Assembly: GCF_946886695.1 (NCBI RefSeq)
Contig: NZ_CAMPJD010000040.1
Span: 1-45,176, forward strand
Length of the DNA stretch: 45,176 nt
Source of the DNA: an uncultured Pseudoxanthomonas sp.
GTDB taxonomy: Bacteria; Pseudomonadota; Gammaproteobacteria; Xanthomonadales; Xanthomonadaceae
Direction of reading: 5' to 3'
Shown here: positions 25,343 to 32,318 of the stretch, piece by piece
Position numbering within the stretch: position 1 is the stretch's first letter
Layout of the letters: the number at the start of each line of letters is the position of its first letter
The notes under the pieces: model-generated
Told to the model about the DNA's origin: nothing
Seen by the model: the letters and a program-made list of their open reading frames with translations, nothing else
The model's database searches: none
Program-made: the position numbers and the translations under genes

Positions 25343-26335
25343 TCATGGCGGACAGTACGCCGGACGCTCGGGGCGGCCACGCAGGCGCTGCGGCAGGTAG
25401 TAATCCTGCAACAACTGCCGTGCATGGGCGCGCTGGGCTGCGGGTACCAGGTCGCCGACATCGGCGAGCCAGGCGTCGGTGCAGGCGGCATCACTGCCGG
25501 GACCAGCTGCGCACGCCAGCAGGCCCCGGAAGGCGACGCGATACCGCTGGAAGCCGGCCCGGCCCATGGGCTCGCCGTGGCCAGGCACCAGCACCTCGAA
25601 CGGAACACCCTCGAGCGACGCCAGTCCTTCCACCCACACCGCGGGACAGGCGGTGTCCAGCAGCGGCACGGGCAACGTCACCAGGTCGCCGGCGACCAGC
25701 ACACGCGTACCCGGATCGAACACCCACACATCGCCGCCGCTGACCGCCTCACGCTGAAGTCCGAGACGTAGCGGCCGTCCATCCAGGGTCCGCATGCCAC
25801 CCGTGTCCACCGGATGGGTCGGCTCGAAGGCACGGGCACCGTCGATGCGCGCGATTTCATCGCGCCATGCCGGCACCTGCGGATCGTCCACGCGCTCACG
25901 CAGCAGCGCCTCAAGTTGGGTCCGGTAGCGCGCGAGGAATCCATTCCGCTCGGTGACCACCTGCCTGCTCGCATGCACCTCGGCCCGCGGATGCGTCGCC
26001 CGCAGCGGAAGGTTGCCGCTCACGTGATCGAGGTGCCAGTGCGTGTTGACCAGCGCGACGAGCGGCGTCCTGCTGCTCTCCACGAAGGCCTCTATGGCCT
26101 CCGCATGGGCGGCATGGCGGCCGGTGTCGATGACGATCCAGCCCGTCCTGCCGCGCAGCAGCACACTGTTGCCATCGGGCTGTTCCCCTGCGACGAAGCG
26201 TCCGGGAATGAAGTACACGTCCTTGGCGATGCGCCTGGCACTCCTGTCGGTCGCCGCCGGCGCATCCTTCGGCGGCGGCGCGCACGCGCAGAGTAGGGAC
26301 AGCACGGCGGCGAGACAGCGCCCTCGCAAGCTCAT
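25343..26335 (-). CDS. Metallo-beta-lactamase fold hydrolase, predicted lipoprotein
   Basis: A 330-residue protein with a short signal and a lipobox-like LCAC at 15-18, which suggests lipid attachment at Cys18, followed by a Pro-rich spacer. The metal-binding motif THWHLDH (98-104) is intact, and a later GH of VPGHGEP supplies another ligand. The segment FDPGTRVLVAGDLVTLPVP is in the right place for the bridging Asp. The active site is of a generic binuclear hydrolase; the substrate cannot be inferred. The ATG at 26333-26335 follows GGGAGG by eight bases, so the longer frame to 26401 is not used. Confidence 0.82.
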   Translation of the reverse strand: MSLRGRCLAAVLSLLCACAPPPKDAPAATDRSARRIAKDVYFIPGRFVAGEQPDGNSVLLRGRTGWIVIDTGRHAAHAEAIEAFVESSRTPLVALVNTHWHLDHVSGNLPLRATHPRAEVHASRQVVTERNGFLARYRTQLEALLRERVDDPQVPAWRDEIARIDGARAFEPTHPVDTGGMRTLDGRPLRLGLQREAVSGGDVWVFDPGTRVLVAGDLVTLPVPLLDTACPAVWVEGLASLEGVPFEVLVPGHGEPMGRAGFQRYRVAFRGLLACAAGPGSDAACTDAWLADVGDLVPAAQRAHARQLLQDYYLPQRLRGRPERPAYCPP

Positions 26336-26404
26336 CGCGGATCCTCCCGGCGGGACAGCGCGTCCAGTGTCGTGGCTTCCGGCGTGCGTCCCCCGGGCCA
26401 AAGG

Positions 26405-27289
26405 TCACGGATGCTCGGCTTCCACGTGCACCTTCTCCCGCCGCAGCAGATACATCCCGCTCGCCACGATGATGCCCGCACCGATCCAGGTGACACCGTC
26501 CGGCAACACCGACCACAGGGCGACGTCAAGGATCACGCCCCACACCAGCGCGGTGTATTCCAGCGGCGCGATCAGCGAGGCCTCGCCACGGCGGAAGGCC
26601 TCGGTCAACGCCACCTGTGCCAGCGAACCGGAGACACCGACGCCCGCGATGATCCAGCCATGCGCGGGCTGAAGCGGCTTCCATGCGGGAAGCGCAAGCA
26701 GCCACGCGCCCAATGACAGCAGCACGACGAACCAGAACACCATCGCCTGCGTGCTGTCGCGCTGCGCCAGCATGCGCACGGTGACCGCACCCAACGCGTA
26801 GCAGATCGCGGCCAGCAGGATCGCGAGCCCACCCCGGGTCAGCATTCCCTCGCCGGTGGGGCGCAGGATCACCAGCACGCCCACCAGGCCGATGAAGATC
26901 GCCACCCAGCGCGCCGGTCCCACGCGCTCCTTGAGCAACGGGCCCGCCATCGCCGTGACCAGCAATGGCGCGACGAAGGTGATCGCGTAAGCCGTGGACA
27001 GCGGCATCGTCCGCAAGCCGTAGACGAACCCCGTCATCATCGCGATGCCCAGCACGCCGCGCAGCAGGTGCAGCGGCCAGTACACGCGCAGCAACGAGCG
27101 TGGCGGCACCGTGGCCAGCACCCACAACGCGACCAGGGGCAGCGAGGAGAGTCCACGTAGCGCGGCGACCTGCAAGGGCGGATAGTGCGCCGAGAGCAGC
27201 TTCAGCCCCGCATCCATCAACGCGAACATCAGCACGGCCGCCAGCATCAGCAGGATGGCGGAAGCGAGGGAGGGACGGGGCGCGGGCAT
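26405..27289 (-). CDS. EamA/DMT family exporter
   Basis: A 294-residue integral membrane protein with ten predicted helices in two five-helix EamA repeats (MLAAVLMFALMDAGLKLL in the first; LAILLAAICYALGAVTVRML in the second). The C-terminus is short and charged (LRREKVHVEAEHP). Members of this RhaT/YdcZ-related superfamily export metabolites; the substrate is unknown. It starts at 27289, divergent from yajQ, with 80 bases between for both promoters. Confidence 0.87.
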   Translation of the reverse strand: MPAPRPSLASAILLMLAAVLMFALMDAGLKLLSAHYPPLQVAALRGLSSLPLVALWVLATVPPRSLLRVYWPLHLLRGVLGIAMMTGFVYGLRTMPLSTAYAITFVAPLLVTAMAGPLLKERVGPARWVAIFIGLVGVLVILRPTGEGMLTRGGLAILLAAICYALGAVTVRMLAQRDSTQAMVFWFVVLLSLGAWLLALPAWKPLQPAHGWIIAGVGVSGSLAQVALTEAFRRGEASLIAPLEYTALVWGVILDVALWSVLPDGVTWIGAGIIVASGMYLLRREKVHVEAEHP

Positions 27290-27369
27290 GCGCCATTATC
27301 GCCCGCCGGCGCTCGGCGGCGAGGGTGGCGCGCTAGAATGGCGATGCATCAGACAGGAAGAACCCCCCC

Positions 27370-27852
27370 ATGCCCTCTTTCGACGTCGTCTCCGAAGTCA
27401 ACGCCCACGAACTGACCAACGCCGTGGACCAGGCCAATCGCGAACTATCCACCCGTTTCGACTTCAAGGGCGTGGAAGCGAAGTTCGAGCTGGAAGAAAA
27501 ACTCATCACCCAGTCCGCGCCGAGCGACTTCCAGCTCAAGCAGATGACCGACATCCTGCGCGCCCGCCTGATCGCCCGCCAGATCGACGTGCGCTGCCTC
27601 GAGTTCGGCGACGTGGACACCAATCTGGCCGGCGCGCGCCAGAAGGTCACCGTCAAGCAGGGCATCGAACAGAAGCTGGCCAAGAAGATCGTCTCCACCA
27701 TCAAGGACGCCAAGCTCAAGGTGGAAGCGCAGATCAACGGCGAGAAGCTGCGCGTGACCGGCAAGAAGCGCGACGACCTGCAGGATGTCATCGCCCTGCT
27801 GAAGAAGACCGAGTTCGAACTGCCGCTGCAGTTCGACAATTTCCGTGACTGA
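27370..27852 (+). CDS. yajQ: YajQ family nucleotide-binding protein
   Basis: A 160-residue protein starting MPSFDVVSEVNAHELTNAVD, with RFDFKGVEAKF and DLQDVIALLKKTEFELPLQFDNFRD, all family hallmarks. YajQ has two ferredoxin-like domains; the Xanthomonas campestris homologue is a cyclic di-GMP effector that controls virulence genes through a LysR-type partner. An AGGAA lies ahead of the ATG, separated by a run of C. The stop overlaps the start of the DUF1415 gene. Confidence 0.96.
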   Translation: MPSFDVVSEVNAHELTNAVDQANRELSTRFDFKGVEAKFELEEKLITQSAPSDFQLKQMTDILRARLIARQIDVRCLEFGDVDTNLAGARQKVTVKQGIEQKLAKKIVSTIKDAKLKVEAQINGEKLRVTGKKRDDLQDVIALLKKTEFELPLQFDNFRD

Positions 27853-28408
27853 CGTTCCGCACATCGTCGAGGGCATGGCCGACCCCATCGCCACCACCCG
27901 CCAATGGGTGGAGCGCGCGGTGATCGGCCTGAACCTGTGCCCGTTCGCAAAAGCGGTGTACGTGAAGCAGCAGGTCCGCTTCGTGCTCAGCGATGCGAGC
28001 ACCCCGGAGGCACTGCTGGAAGAGCTGGCAGAAGAACTGGTGCTGCTGCGCGATGCGGACCCCGAACAGGTCGACACCACGCTGATCATCCATCCCGACG
28101 TGCTGACCGACTTCCTCGACTACAACGATTTCCTCGACAACGCCGACGCCGCGGTCGAGGCATTGGACCTGCAGGGCGTGATCCAGGTGGCCAGCTTCCA
28201 CCCGGACTACCAGTTCGCCGGCACCATGCCGGACGACATCAGCAACTACACCAACCGTTCGCCCTATCCCACCCTGCACCTGCTGCGCGAAGCCAGCATC
28301 GACCGTGCGGTGGAAGCCTTCCCCGATGCCGATGTCATCGTGGAGCGCAACGTGAAGACGCTGGATTCGCTGGGGCATGCAGGGTGGGCGAAGCTGTTTT
28401 CGGAGTGA
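27845..28408 (+). CDS. DUF1415 family protein
   Basis: A 187-residue soluble protein of unknown function. The conserved family core is visible: TTRQWVERAVIGLNLCPFAK near the N-terminus and ASFHPDYQFAGT with the NYTNRSPYPTLHLLRE segment later, including Cys, His and Asp/Asn residues that could form an active site. The GTG at 27845 overlaps the yajQ stop by eight bases. The ATG at 27875 (MADPIATT) is an alternative start, and neither has an ideal Shine-Dalgarno. It is probably co-translated with yajQ. Confidence 0.85.
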   Translation: MTDVPHIVEGMADPIATTRQWVERAVIGLNLCPFAKAVYVKQQVRFVLSDASTPEALLEELAEELVLLRDADPEQVDTTLIIHPDVLTDFLDYNDFLDNADAAVEALDLQGVIQVASFHPDYQFAGTMPDDISNYTNRSPYPTLHLLREASIDRAVEAFPDADVIVERNVKTLDSLGHAGWAKLFSE

Positions 28409-28426
28409 GCGAGGTCTGTCTCTTCC

Positions 28427-28449
28427 GTAGGAGCGACGTAAGTCGCGAC
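28427..28449 (+). repeat. REP/SMAG element, GTAG head on plus strand (left of RAYT)
   Basis: GTAGGAGCGACGTAAGTCGC followed by GAC: the GTAG tetranucleotide, then a hairpin GCGAC/GTCGC with a four-base TAAG-type loop. It lies 18 bases after the DUF1415 stop and is inverted relative to the copy at 29046. Confidence 0.9.
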
Positions 28450-28486
28450 CGCCGACCGTCCGCCCCACAGCTCCGTCATCGCTTCT

Positions 28487-28981
28487 CTAAGCCTGTAGCC
28501 ATACTGCATCCCAGTACGGATAGCTCCCGATCCTATCGACCAATCCAGCGCGCAATGGATTGGCGACCAGGTAGCGCGCGGCGGCCCGCAGGCCATCATC
28601 CGAACGGATCGCGCGATCATGGAAGCCAGGCGCCCACACACGTTGCGGACCTTCGGGCCTGGCCGCCGCGCGTGACGTATTGGTCTTCAGGCGCTGCACG
28701 CAGACGGACAGGGATTCCATAGCTCCCAACTCGATCAGCCCATGCCAGCGATCCGGCATGAGTACCCACGCCAACAGCCGGGAGCGATACCAGAGCCGCC
28801 TGTCGGTGGCCGCACGCGCGGCATCGTGGGCCATGGCAGGATCGGAGAACAGCGGTCGGCGGTCATGCGTGACGAAGGTGACCAGGTAGACCTGTCCTTC
28901 CGCTGACATGCGTCCGTGACGCAAAGCGGCGTGACCTCCAGTTCGTCGCAGGCAGTCGGCGTTATCCATGCCGGCGAGCAT
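28487..28981 (-). CDS. REP-associated tyrosine transposase (RAYT), degenerate HUH motif
   Basis: A 164-residue member of the Y1/HUH transposase superfamily (TnpA_REP type), which processes REP hairpins as single strands. Visible family parts are GQVYLVTFVTHDRRPLF (29-45), WVLMPDRWHGLIELG (72-86) and AARYLVANPLRAGLV with the catalytic Tyr137. In active members the middle motif reads DHxH; here the first His is Arg78, leaving only His80, so metal binding and catalysis are doubtful. It is flanked by inverted GTAG repeats at 28427 and 29046, forming a classic REPtron. The start at 28981 keeps the usual family N-terminal RRTGGHAALRHGR. Confidence 0.87.
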   Translation of the reverse strand: MLAGMDNADCLRRTGGHAALRHGRMSAEGQVYLVTFVTHDRRPLFSDPAMAHDAARAATDRRLWYRSRLLAWVLMPDRWHGLIELGAMESLSVCVQRLKTNTSRAAARPEGPQRVWAPGFHDRAIRSDDGLRAAARYLVANPLRAGLVDRIGSYPYWDAVWLQA

Positions 28982-29045
28982 GGAATCACCCCTAGGGCCG
29001 CCATATCAGGAGACCTCGCGCATTCGAGTGGGAATTTGCCGTGTG

Positions 29046-29068
29046 GTCGCGACTCACGTCGCTCCTAC
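29046..29068 (-). repeat. REP/SMAG element, GTAG head on minus strand (right of RAYT)
   Basis: On the plus strand it reads GTCGCGACTCACGTCGCTCC then TAC, so on the minus strand it is GTAG-headed. It overlaps the end of the HAD gene: the TAG of GTAG (29067-29065) is that gene's stop codon. Confidence 0.9.
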
Positions 29069-29751
29069 AGGAGCTCTCCAGGCACGCCTCGCTCCAGCAA
29101 CATGCGGGCATCTTCAAGCGACCGCAGGATGGTGTGCCCCAGCGCACGCACGGCGTCGTCCGGTTCCAGCAAGTCAGGGATCTGGATCGGATGCATGCCG
29201 GCGGCGAGGGCGGCGCGCACGCCGGTGGGCGAATCCTCCAGCACCAGGCATCGCACCGGTTCGATGCCCAGCGAGCGCGCCGCCAACAGATAGACATCGG
29301 GCGCAGGTTTGGGGTGTTGGACATCGCTGCTGGTGCAGATGGCGTCGAACCGGAGCAACAGGCCGGCGGCGTCAAGCTTGCGCAGCGCCAGCGGACGACG
29401 CGTCGACGTGGCGACGGCGCGTGGAATCCTGCGGAAATCGAGGAAATCCAGCATCTCGATGATGCCGGGACGGTGTGGTACGCCCGCCGCGACCACCGCC
29501 TCGTAAAGCACGTGCGAACGCTGCAGCACGCGTTCGCGCTGCGCTTCGCCGATGGCTTCATCCAGCAGGTGGCGGCAGACGGCCTCGCTGTGGCCGACCA
29601 TCGACAGCCACAGCACCTCGGGAAGCTCGTGGCCAAGCTCGCGCGCGGCTTCCGCCAGGCAACCGATGATCGCGCGTTCGCTGTCCAGCATCAGGCCGTC
29701 CATGTCGAAGATCACCGCCTCGGGCACGAACGGCAGATGTGCAGGACTCAC
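29065..29751 (-). CDS. HAD-IA family phosphatase (beta-PGM/YniC-like)
   Basis: A 228-residue phosphohydrolase of the HAD superfamily, subfamily IA. The nucleophile motif is VIFDMDGLMLDSE (Asp16 and Asp18), motif II is VATSTRR, Lys lies in QHPKPAPDVYLLAA, and motif IV is VLEDSPTGVRAA. These resemble beta-phosphoglucomutase-type or sugar-phosphate phosphatases; the substrate is not determined. The GTG at 29749-29751 overlaps the rsuA stop (GTGA) and has AGGGG before it. The stop codon TAG is supplied by the GTAG head of the REP element, so the original C-terminus may have been altered by repeat insertion. Confidence 0.88.
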   Translation of the reverse strand: MSPAHLPFVPEAVIFDMDGLMLDSERAIIGCLAEAARELGHELPEVLWLSMVGHSEAVCRHLLDEAIGEAQRERVLQRSHVLYEAVVAAGVPHRPGIIEMLDFLDFRRIPRAVATSTRRPLALRKLDAAGLLLRFDAICTSSDVQHPKPAPDVYLLAARSLGIEPVRCLVLEDSPTGVRAALAAGMHPIQIPDLLEPDDAVRALGHTILRSLEDARMLLERGVPGELL

Positions 29752-30455
29752 GCGTTCCCCTCGAACAGCTGGCGGAGATCTTCCTCGCCCAGGAGACGCC
29801 ATTGCCCCGGCTCGAGGTCGCCCAGCGTCAGTCCTCCGATGCGACTGCGATGCAATGCCTCCACATGGTTGCCGACGGCGGCGAACATGCGGCGCACCTG
29901 GTGGTACCGACCTTCGGTAAGCGTGACCTGCGCATGGCGTGGGTCGATCACGTGCAAGCCGGCCGGTGCCAGCGGCGTCTGCTCCGATTCCAGCATCAAC
30001 GCGCCGCTGGCGAAGGCCGCGCCTTCATCGCCGCGCAGGTCCTGCGCCAGCGTGACGTCGTAGACCTTGGGCAGGTTGGCCTTCGGCGAGATGATCCGAT
30101 GCAGCAACCCGCCATCGTCGGTGAGCAGGAGCAGGCCGCTGGTCTCGCGATCGAGCCGCCCGACCGTGGACAGCACTGGCGAGCGATCGCGGAAACGCGA
30201 CGGAAACAGATCGTAGACGATGCGGCCGGTGTCTTTGGTCGAACACGTGTAGCCGACCGGCTTGTGCAGCAGGATCGCGATCCCGGGCGCGGGATCGAGC
30301 GGCTCGCCATCCACGCGGATGGTGTCGTGGTCGACCGCATCATCGGCATACAGCACCTCGCCGTTGGCATTGGTGATGCGGCCTTCGCGGAACATCCACT
30401 GCACTTGCTTGCGGCTGCCGTAGCCCAGGTTGGCGATGTGCTTGACGATCTTCAT
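29748..30455 (-). CDS. rsuA: 16S rRNA pseudouridine(516) synthase
   Basis: A 235-residue pseudouridine synthase of the RsuA/RluB/E/F family. It has an N-terminal S4 RNA-binding domain (about 1-55; KHIANLGYGSRKQVQWM) and a catalytic domain with GRLDRETSGLLLLT, nucleophile Asp102. RsuA isomerises U516 of 16S rRNA on assembling 30S subunits. RluE/F-type specificity cannot be excluded by eye. The ATG at 30453-30455 lies four bases after the rsmC stop, whose GAGGCGGTGA region supplies the ribosome site. Confidence 0.9.
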   Translation of the reverse strand: MKIVKHIANLGYGSRKQVQWMFREGRITNANGEVLYADDAVDHDTIRVDGEPLDPAPGIAILLHKPVGYTCSTKDTGRIVYDLFPSRFRDRSPVLSTVGRLDRETSGLLLLTDDGGLLHRIISPKANLPKVYDVTLAQDLRGDEGAAFASGALMLESEQTPLAPAGLHVIDPRHAQVTLTEGRYHQVRRMFAAVGNHVEALHRSRIGGLTLGDLEPGQWRLLGEEDLRQLFEGNA

Positions 30456-30459
30456 GCGC

Positions 30460-31521
30460 TCACCGCCTCGCCTTGACGGCGGCAATGACCTTGAAGCCGT
30501 CGCGTTCGCCCGCCACGCGCACGTCGCCGAAGCGCTCGTTCAAGGTCTGCTCGTACGGCAGGTGACGGTTGGCGACCAGCCACAGTCGGCCGCCCGGCTT
30601 CAGCGCCTCGGCCGCCGCGCTGATGAAGCGCTGGCCGATGTCGGGACGGTCCGCGCGGCTCTGCGTATGGAAGGGCGGGTTGCTGACGATGAAGTCGTAG
30701 CGCTCCGGCAGCCCCGCGGTCACGTCGTGCCAGCGGAAATCGAGGCGCGCGGAAGCAGCGGCATTGCCCAGGTTCTCCTTCGCCAACGCCAGGGCGCGCG
30801 CCTCGGCCTCGTAGAGATCCAATGCGGTGATGCCGGGGTTGCGTTCGAGCAAAGCGAGCGACAGGAATCCCCAGCCCGCGCCGAGATCGGCGCCATGCCC
30901 GGCGATGTCGGCAGGCAGGCATTCGACGAGCAGCGCTGATGCCGGATCGATCCGGTTCCAGGCGAACACGCCTGGACGGCTCAGGAAGCGGCCGTTTTCG
31001 ATGCGGCGTGGCGCGTCGAGTGACAACCACTGGCGCAACAGCGATCCATCCGTGCCATCGCCCAGCGGCCGTGTCCAGAACGTGCGGCAATGGAACTTGG
31101 TCAAGGTGCCGCCGATGCCCGTGAGTTGCTTCAGATCGGCTTCGCCTGACTTCGCGCCTTCGTTGTTCGTCATTGCTGCGACAACGACACCGCCAGGCGC
31201 AGCAAGCTGCACTGCACGCGCCAGCAGCGCACGCGCTTCCTCGCGCTGGCGGGGGGGCAACACCAGTACCAGCGGATAACGCCCGTCGTCCGCGGCGGCA
31301 TCGGCCACCACGTGCAGTCCCGCGCGCTCCAGAAGTTCGGTGTCCGGGCGGAAGCTCTGCTCGCACACCAATTGCGCGAGCGAAACCTGGCGCAGCGCAG
31401 CGCCATCGCGCGCGCGCAGGAACAGCACGGGACCGGACGGCCAGGCAAGCAGGCCCTGCATGAAGGGCAGCATCAATGCGTCGAGCGCGGGATCGGAGAA
31501 TCGGGAGGCCACGGGCGGCAC
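30460..31521 (-). CDS. rsmC: Class I SAM methyltransferase, RsmC-like (16S rRNA m2G1207)
   Basis: A 353-residue protein with two Rossmann-like halves, as in RsmC. The N-terminal half is degenerate and helps folding or RNA binding. The C-terminal half has the SAM motif DLGAGWGFLS (212-221) and the guanine-N2 methylase motif NPPFH (281-285). RsmC methylates G1207 of 16S rRNA; RlmG is a close relative, but the co-transcription with rsuA fits a small-subunit role. The start is uncertain: GTG codons at 31521 and 31512 both lack a good ribosome site. I list the longer form. Confidence 0.85.
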   Translation of the reverse strand: MPPVASRFSDPALDALMLPFMQGLLAWPSGPVLFLRARDGAALRQVSLAQLVCEQSFRPDTELLERAGLHVVADAAADDGRYPLVLVLPPRQREEARALLARAVQLAAPGGVVVAAMTNNEGAKSGEADLKQLTGIGGTLTKFHCRTFWTRPLGDGTDGSLLRQWLSLDAPRRIENGRFLSRPGVFAWNRIDPASALLVECLPADIAGHGADLGAGWGFLSLALLERNPGITALDLYEAEARALALAKENLGNAAASARLDFRWHDVTAGLPERYDFIVSNPPFHTQSRADRPDIGQRFISAAAEALKPGGRLWLVANRHLPYEQTLNERFGDVRVAGERDGFKVIAAVKARR

Positions 31522-31614
31522 GCATGAGGAAGGAAGACGTCATTCTACCGGCTGGCCGCTGGCTACCGTTTCCGACACCGCCCGTCGGCCACGGAAAACA
31601 AAGTGAAAAAAATG

Positions 31615-31643
31615 TTGCGCGAACAAAACAACCGGCGTATCGT
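31615..31643 (+). promoter_or_regulatory. Candidate sigma-70 promoter for the small-ORF transcript
   Basis: TTGCGC (31615-31620), a 17-base spacer and TATCGT (31638-31643) match four of six bases in each hexamer. Transcription would start near 31650, about 40 bases before the 41-codon ORF. The stretch around it is unusually A-rich for this genome (GGAAAACAAAGTGAAAAAAA). Confidence 0.4.
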
Positions 31644-31690
31644 GCGCGGCCTTCGGCCCCTGCGGCTGTTTTTTCACCAGAACGAATTCC

Positions 31691-31816
31691 ATGAAGCCCG
31701 CGTACGACATCGCCAACACGCTTGACCTGCAGCCATCGCGCTGCGGCCTGCGCGTGCATGCGTATGCCTTCGCTGCCAAGCGCGGCAGCGAATCCGCACG
31801 GCGCATGGACACCTGA
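31691..31816 (+). CDS. Small ORF, 41 residues, unknown
   Basis: ATG at 31691 to TGA at 31816, giving MKPAYDIANTLDLQPSRCGL then RVHAYAFAAKRGSESARRMDT. About 34 of 41 third positions are G or C, as in real genes here, and the composition (mixed, basic C-terminus) is protein-like. No strong Shine-Dalgarno is seen (CCAGAACGAATTCC before ATG). It has its own promoter candidate and a terminator 50 bases after its stop, so it appears to be an independent short transcript at the border of the RNA-repair locus. I do not recognise the family. It could instead be part of a structured RNA. Confidence 0.4.
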   Translation: MKPAYDIANTLDLQPSRCGLRVHAYAFAAKRGSESARRMDT

Positions 31817-31833
31817 CATCCGGCTGACTCCCT

Positions 31834-31858
31834 GGGAGATCGGCCACCCCGATCTCCC
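31834..31858 (+). other. Perfect 10-bp hairpin after the small ORF
   Basis: GGGAGATCGG (31834-31843) pairs with CCGATCTCCC (31849-31858) around the loop CCACC. No U-run follows. It is 17 bases after the small ORF stop and 10 before the terminator, so the transcript's 3' end is highly structured. Confidence 0.75.
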
Positions 31859-31868
31859 GAGGAACGCG

Positions 31869-31907
31869 AACGCCCTCGGGTCGCCATACCCGGGGGCGTT
31901 TTGTTTT
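31869..31907 (+). terminator. Intrinsic terminator of the small-ORF transcript
   Basis: AACGCCCTCGGG (31869-31880) pairs with CCCGGGGGCGTT (31889-31900), with one G-U pair, around an eight-base loop, and is followed by TTGTTTTC. It separates the small-ORF unit from the tRNA-like region downstream. Confidence 0.85.
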
Positions 31908-31975
31908 CAGCGTTCGCGGAGGATGCGCATGCATCGAGGTTCGTTTCTTTCCATCACGGAAATCCTTTTCCGCCC

Positions 31976-31993
31976 TGGGGCATCCGGGTAGCG
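31976..31993 (+). promoter_or_regulatory. Weak sigma-54-type promoter candidate
   Basis: The string GGGCATCCGGGTAGCG (from 31978) has GG and GC 12 bases apart as in -24/-12 promoters and agrees with TGGCAC-N5-TTGC at about seven of ten positions. It is noted because rtcBA in E. coli is driven by sigma-54 through RtcR. It may be chance in GC-rich DNA. Confidence 0.2.
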
Positions 31994-32000
31994 CGCGTGC

Positions 32001-32020
32001 GCGCCCCGAGGCAGGGGCGC
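32001..32020 (+). other. Hairpin GCGCCCC/GGGGCGC upstream of the tRNA-like elements
   Basis: A perfect 7-bp stem (32001-32007 with 32014-32020) and a six-base loop GAGGCA. A second short hairpin, GGGCGC/GCGCCC, lies at 32093-32107. The 32021-32170 stretch has no convincing ORF. It may be leader or part of the structured RNA. Confidence 0.45.
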
Positions 32021-32170
32021 GGCTGCGACCGGCGCATGTGCGCTGCGTCGTGATGCCCCGACGCGGGCTGCACGTGGGAAGAACATCAACAAGGGCGCAT
32101 GGCGCCCGAACGGATTGCCGGTTGGCGACAGCCGGCGATGGGGAGCATCGATCGAACACGCTACAGCGGC

Positions 32171-32187
32171 ACGGGTTTGTATCCCGT
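32171..32187 (+). ncRNA. Anticodon-arm-like hairpin, loop TTTGTAT
   Basis: ACGGG pairs with CCCGT over five base pairs and encloses a seven-base loop TTTGTAT. That is the geometry of an anticodon arm, with U33, a UGU triplet (Thr) and A37. No D- or T-arm of normal form could be built around it. It might also be a decayed T-arm, as GG-TTTGTAT-CC resembles GG-TTCGAAT-CC with C56 and A58 lost. Confidence 0.35.
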
Positions 32188-32247
32188 CCGGTGCGCGCGG
32201 CGCTGCCGTGGCGTATGCCGAAGCGTGGGGGAAGGTGTTCCTCGAGC

Positions 32248-32317
32248 GGACGATAGCTCAGAGGCAGAGCAGCGGCGCATGCCGTTGGCCGCCGGTTCGA
32301 ATCCGGTTCGTCCACCA
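32248..32317 (+). ncRNA. tRNA-like RNA with CCA end and a four-base anticodon loop
   Basis: A near-complete cloverleaf. Acceptor GGACGA (32248-32253) pairs with TCGTCC (32308-32313), then A and an encoded CCA (32315-32317). The D-arm is GCTC-AGAGGCA-GAGC (32256-32270). The T-arm GCCGG-TTCGAAT-CCGGT (32291-32307) has a canonical loop. Between them, GCGGC (32272-32276) pairs with GCCGT (32281-32285) around only GCAT, followed by a normal five-base variable region. The anticodon loop is thus three bases too short to decode. The acceptor has six clear pairs. It should still look like a tRNA to CCA- and elbow-recognising enzymes but cannot translate. Probably a tRNA mimic served by the RtcB/SPFH system downstream. 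Confidence 0.7.
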
Positions 32318-32318
32318 C

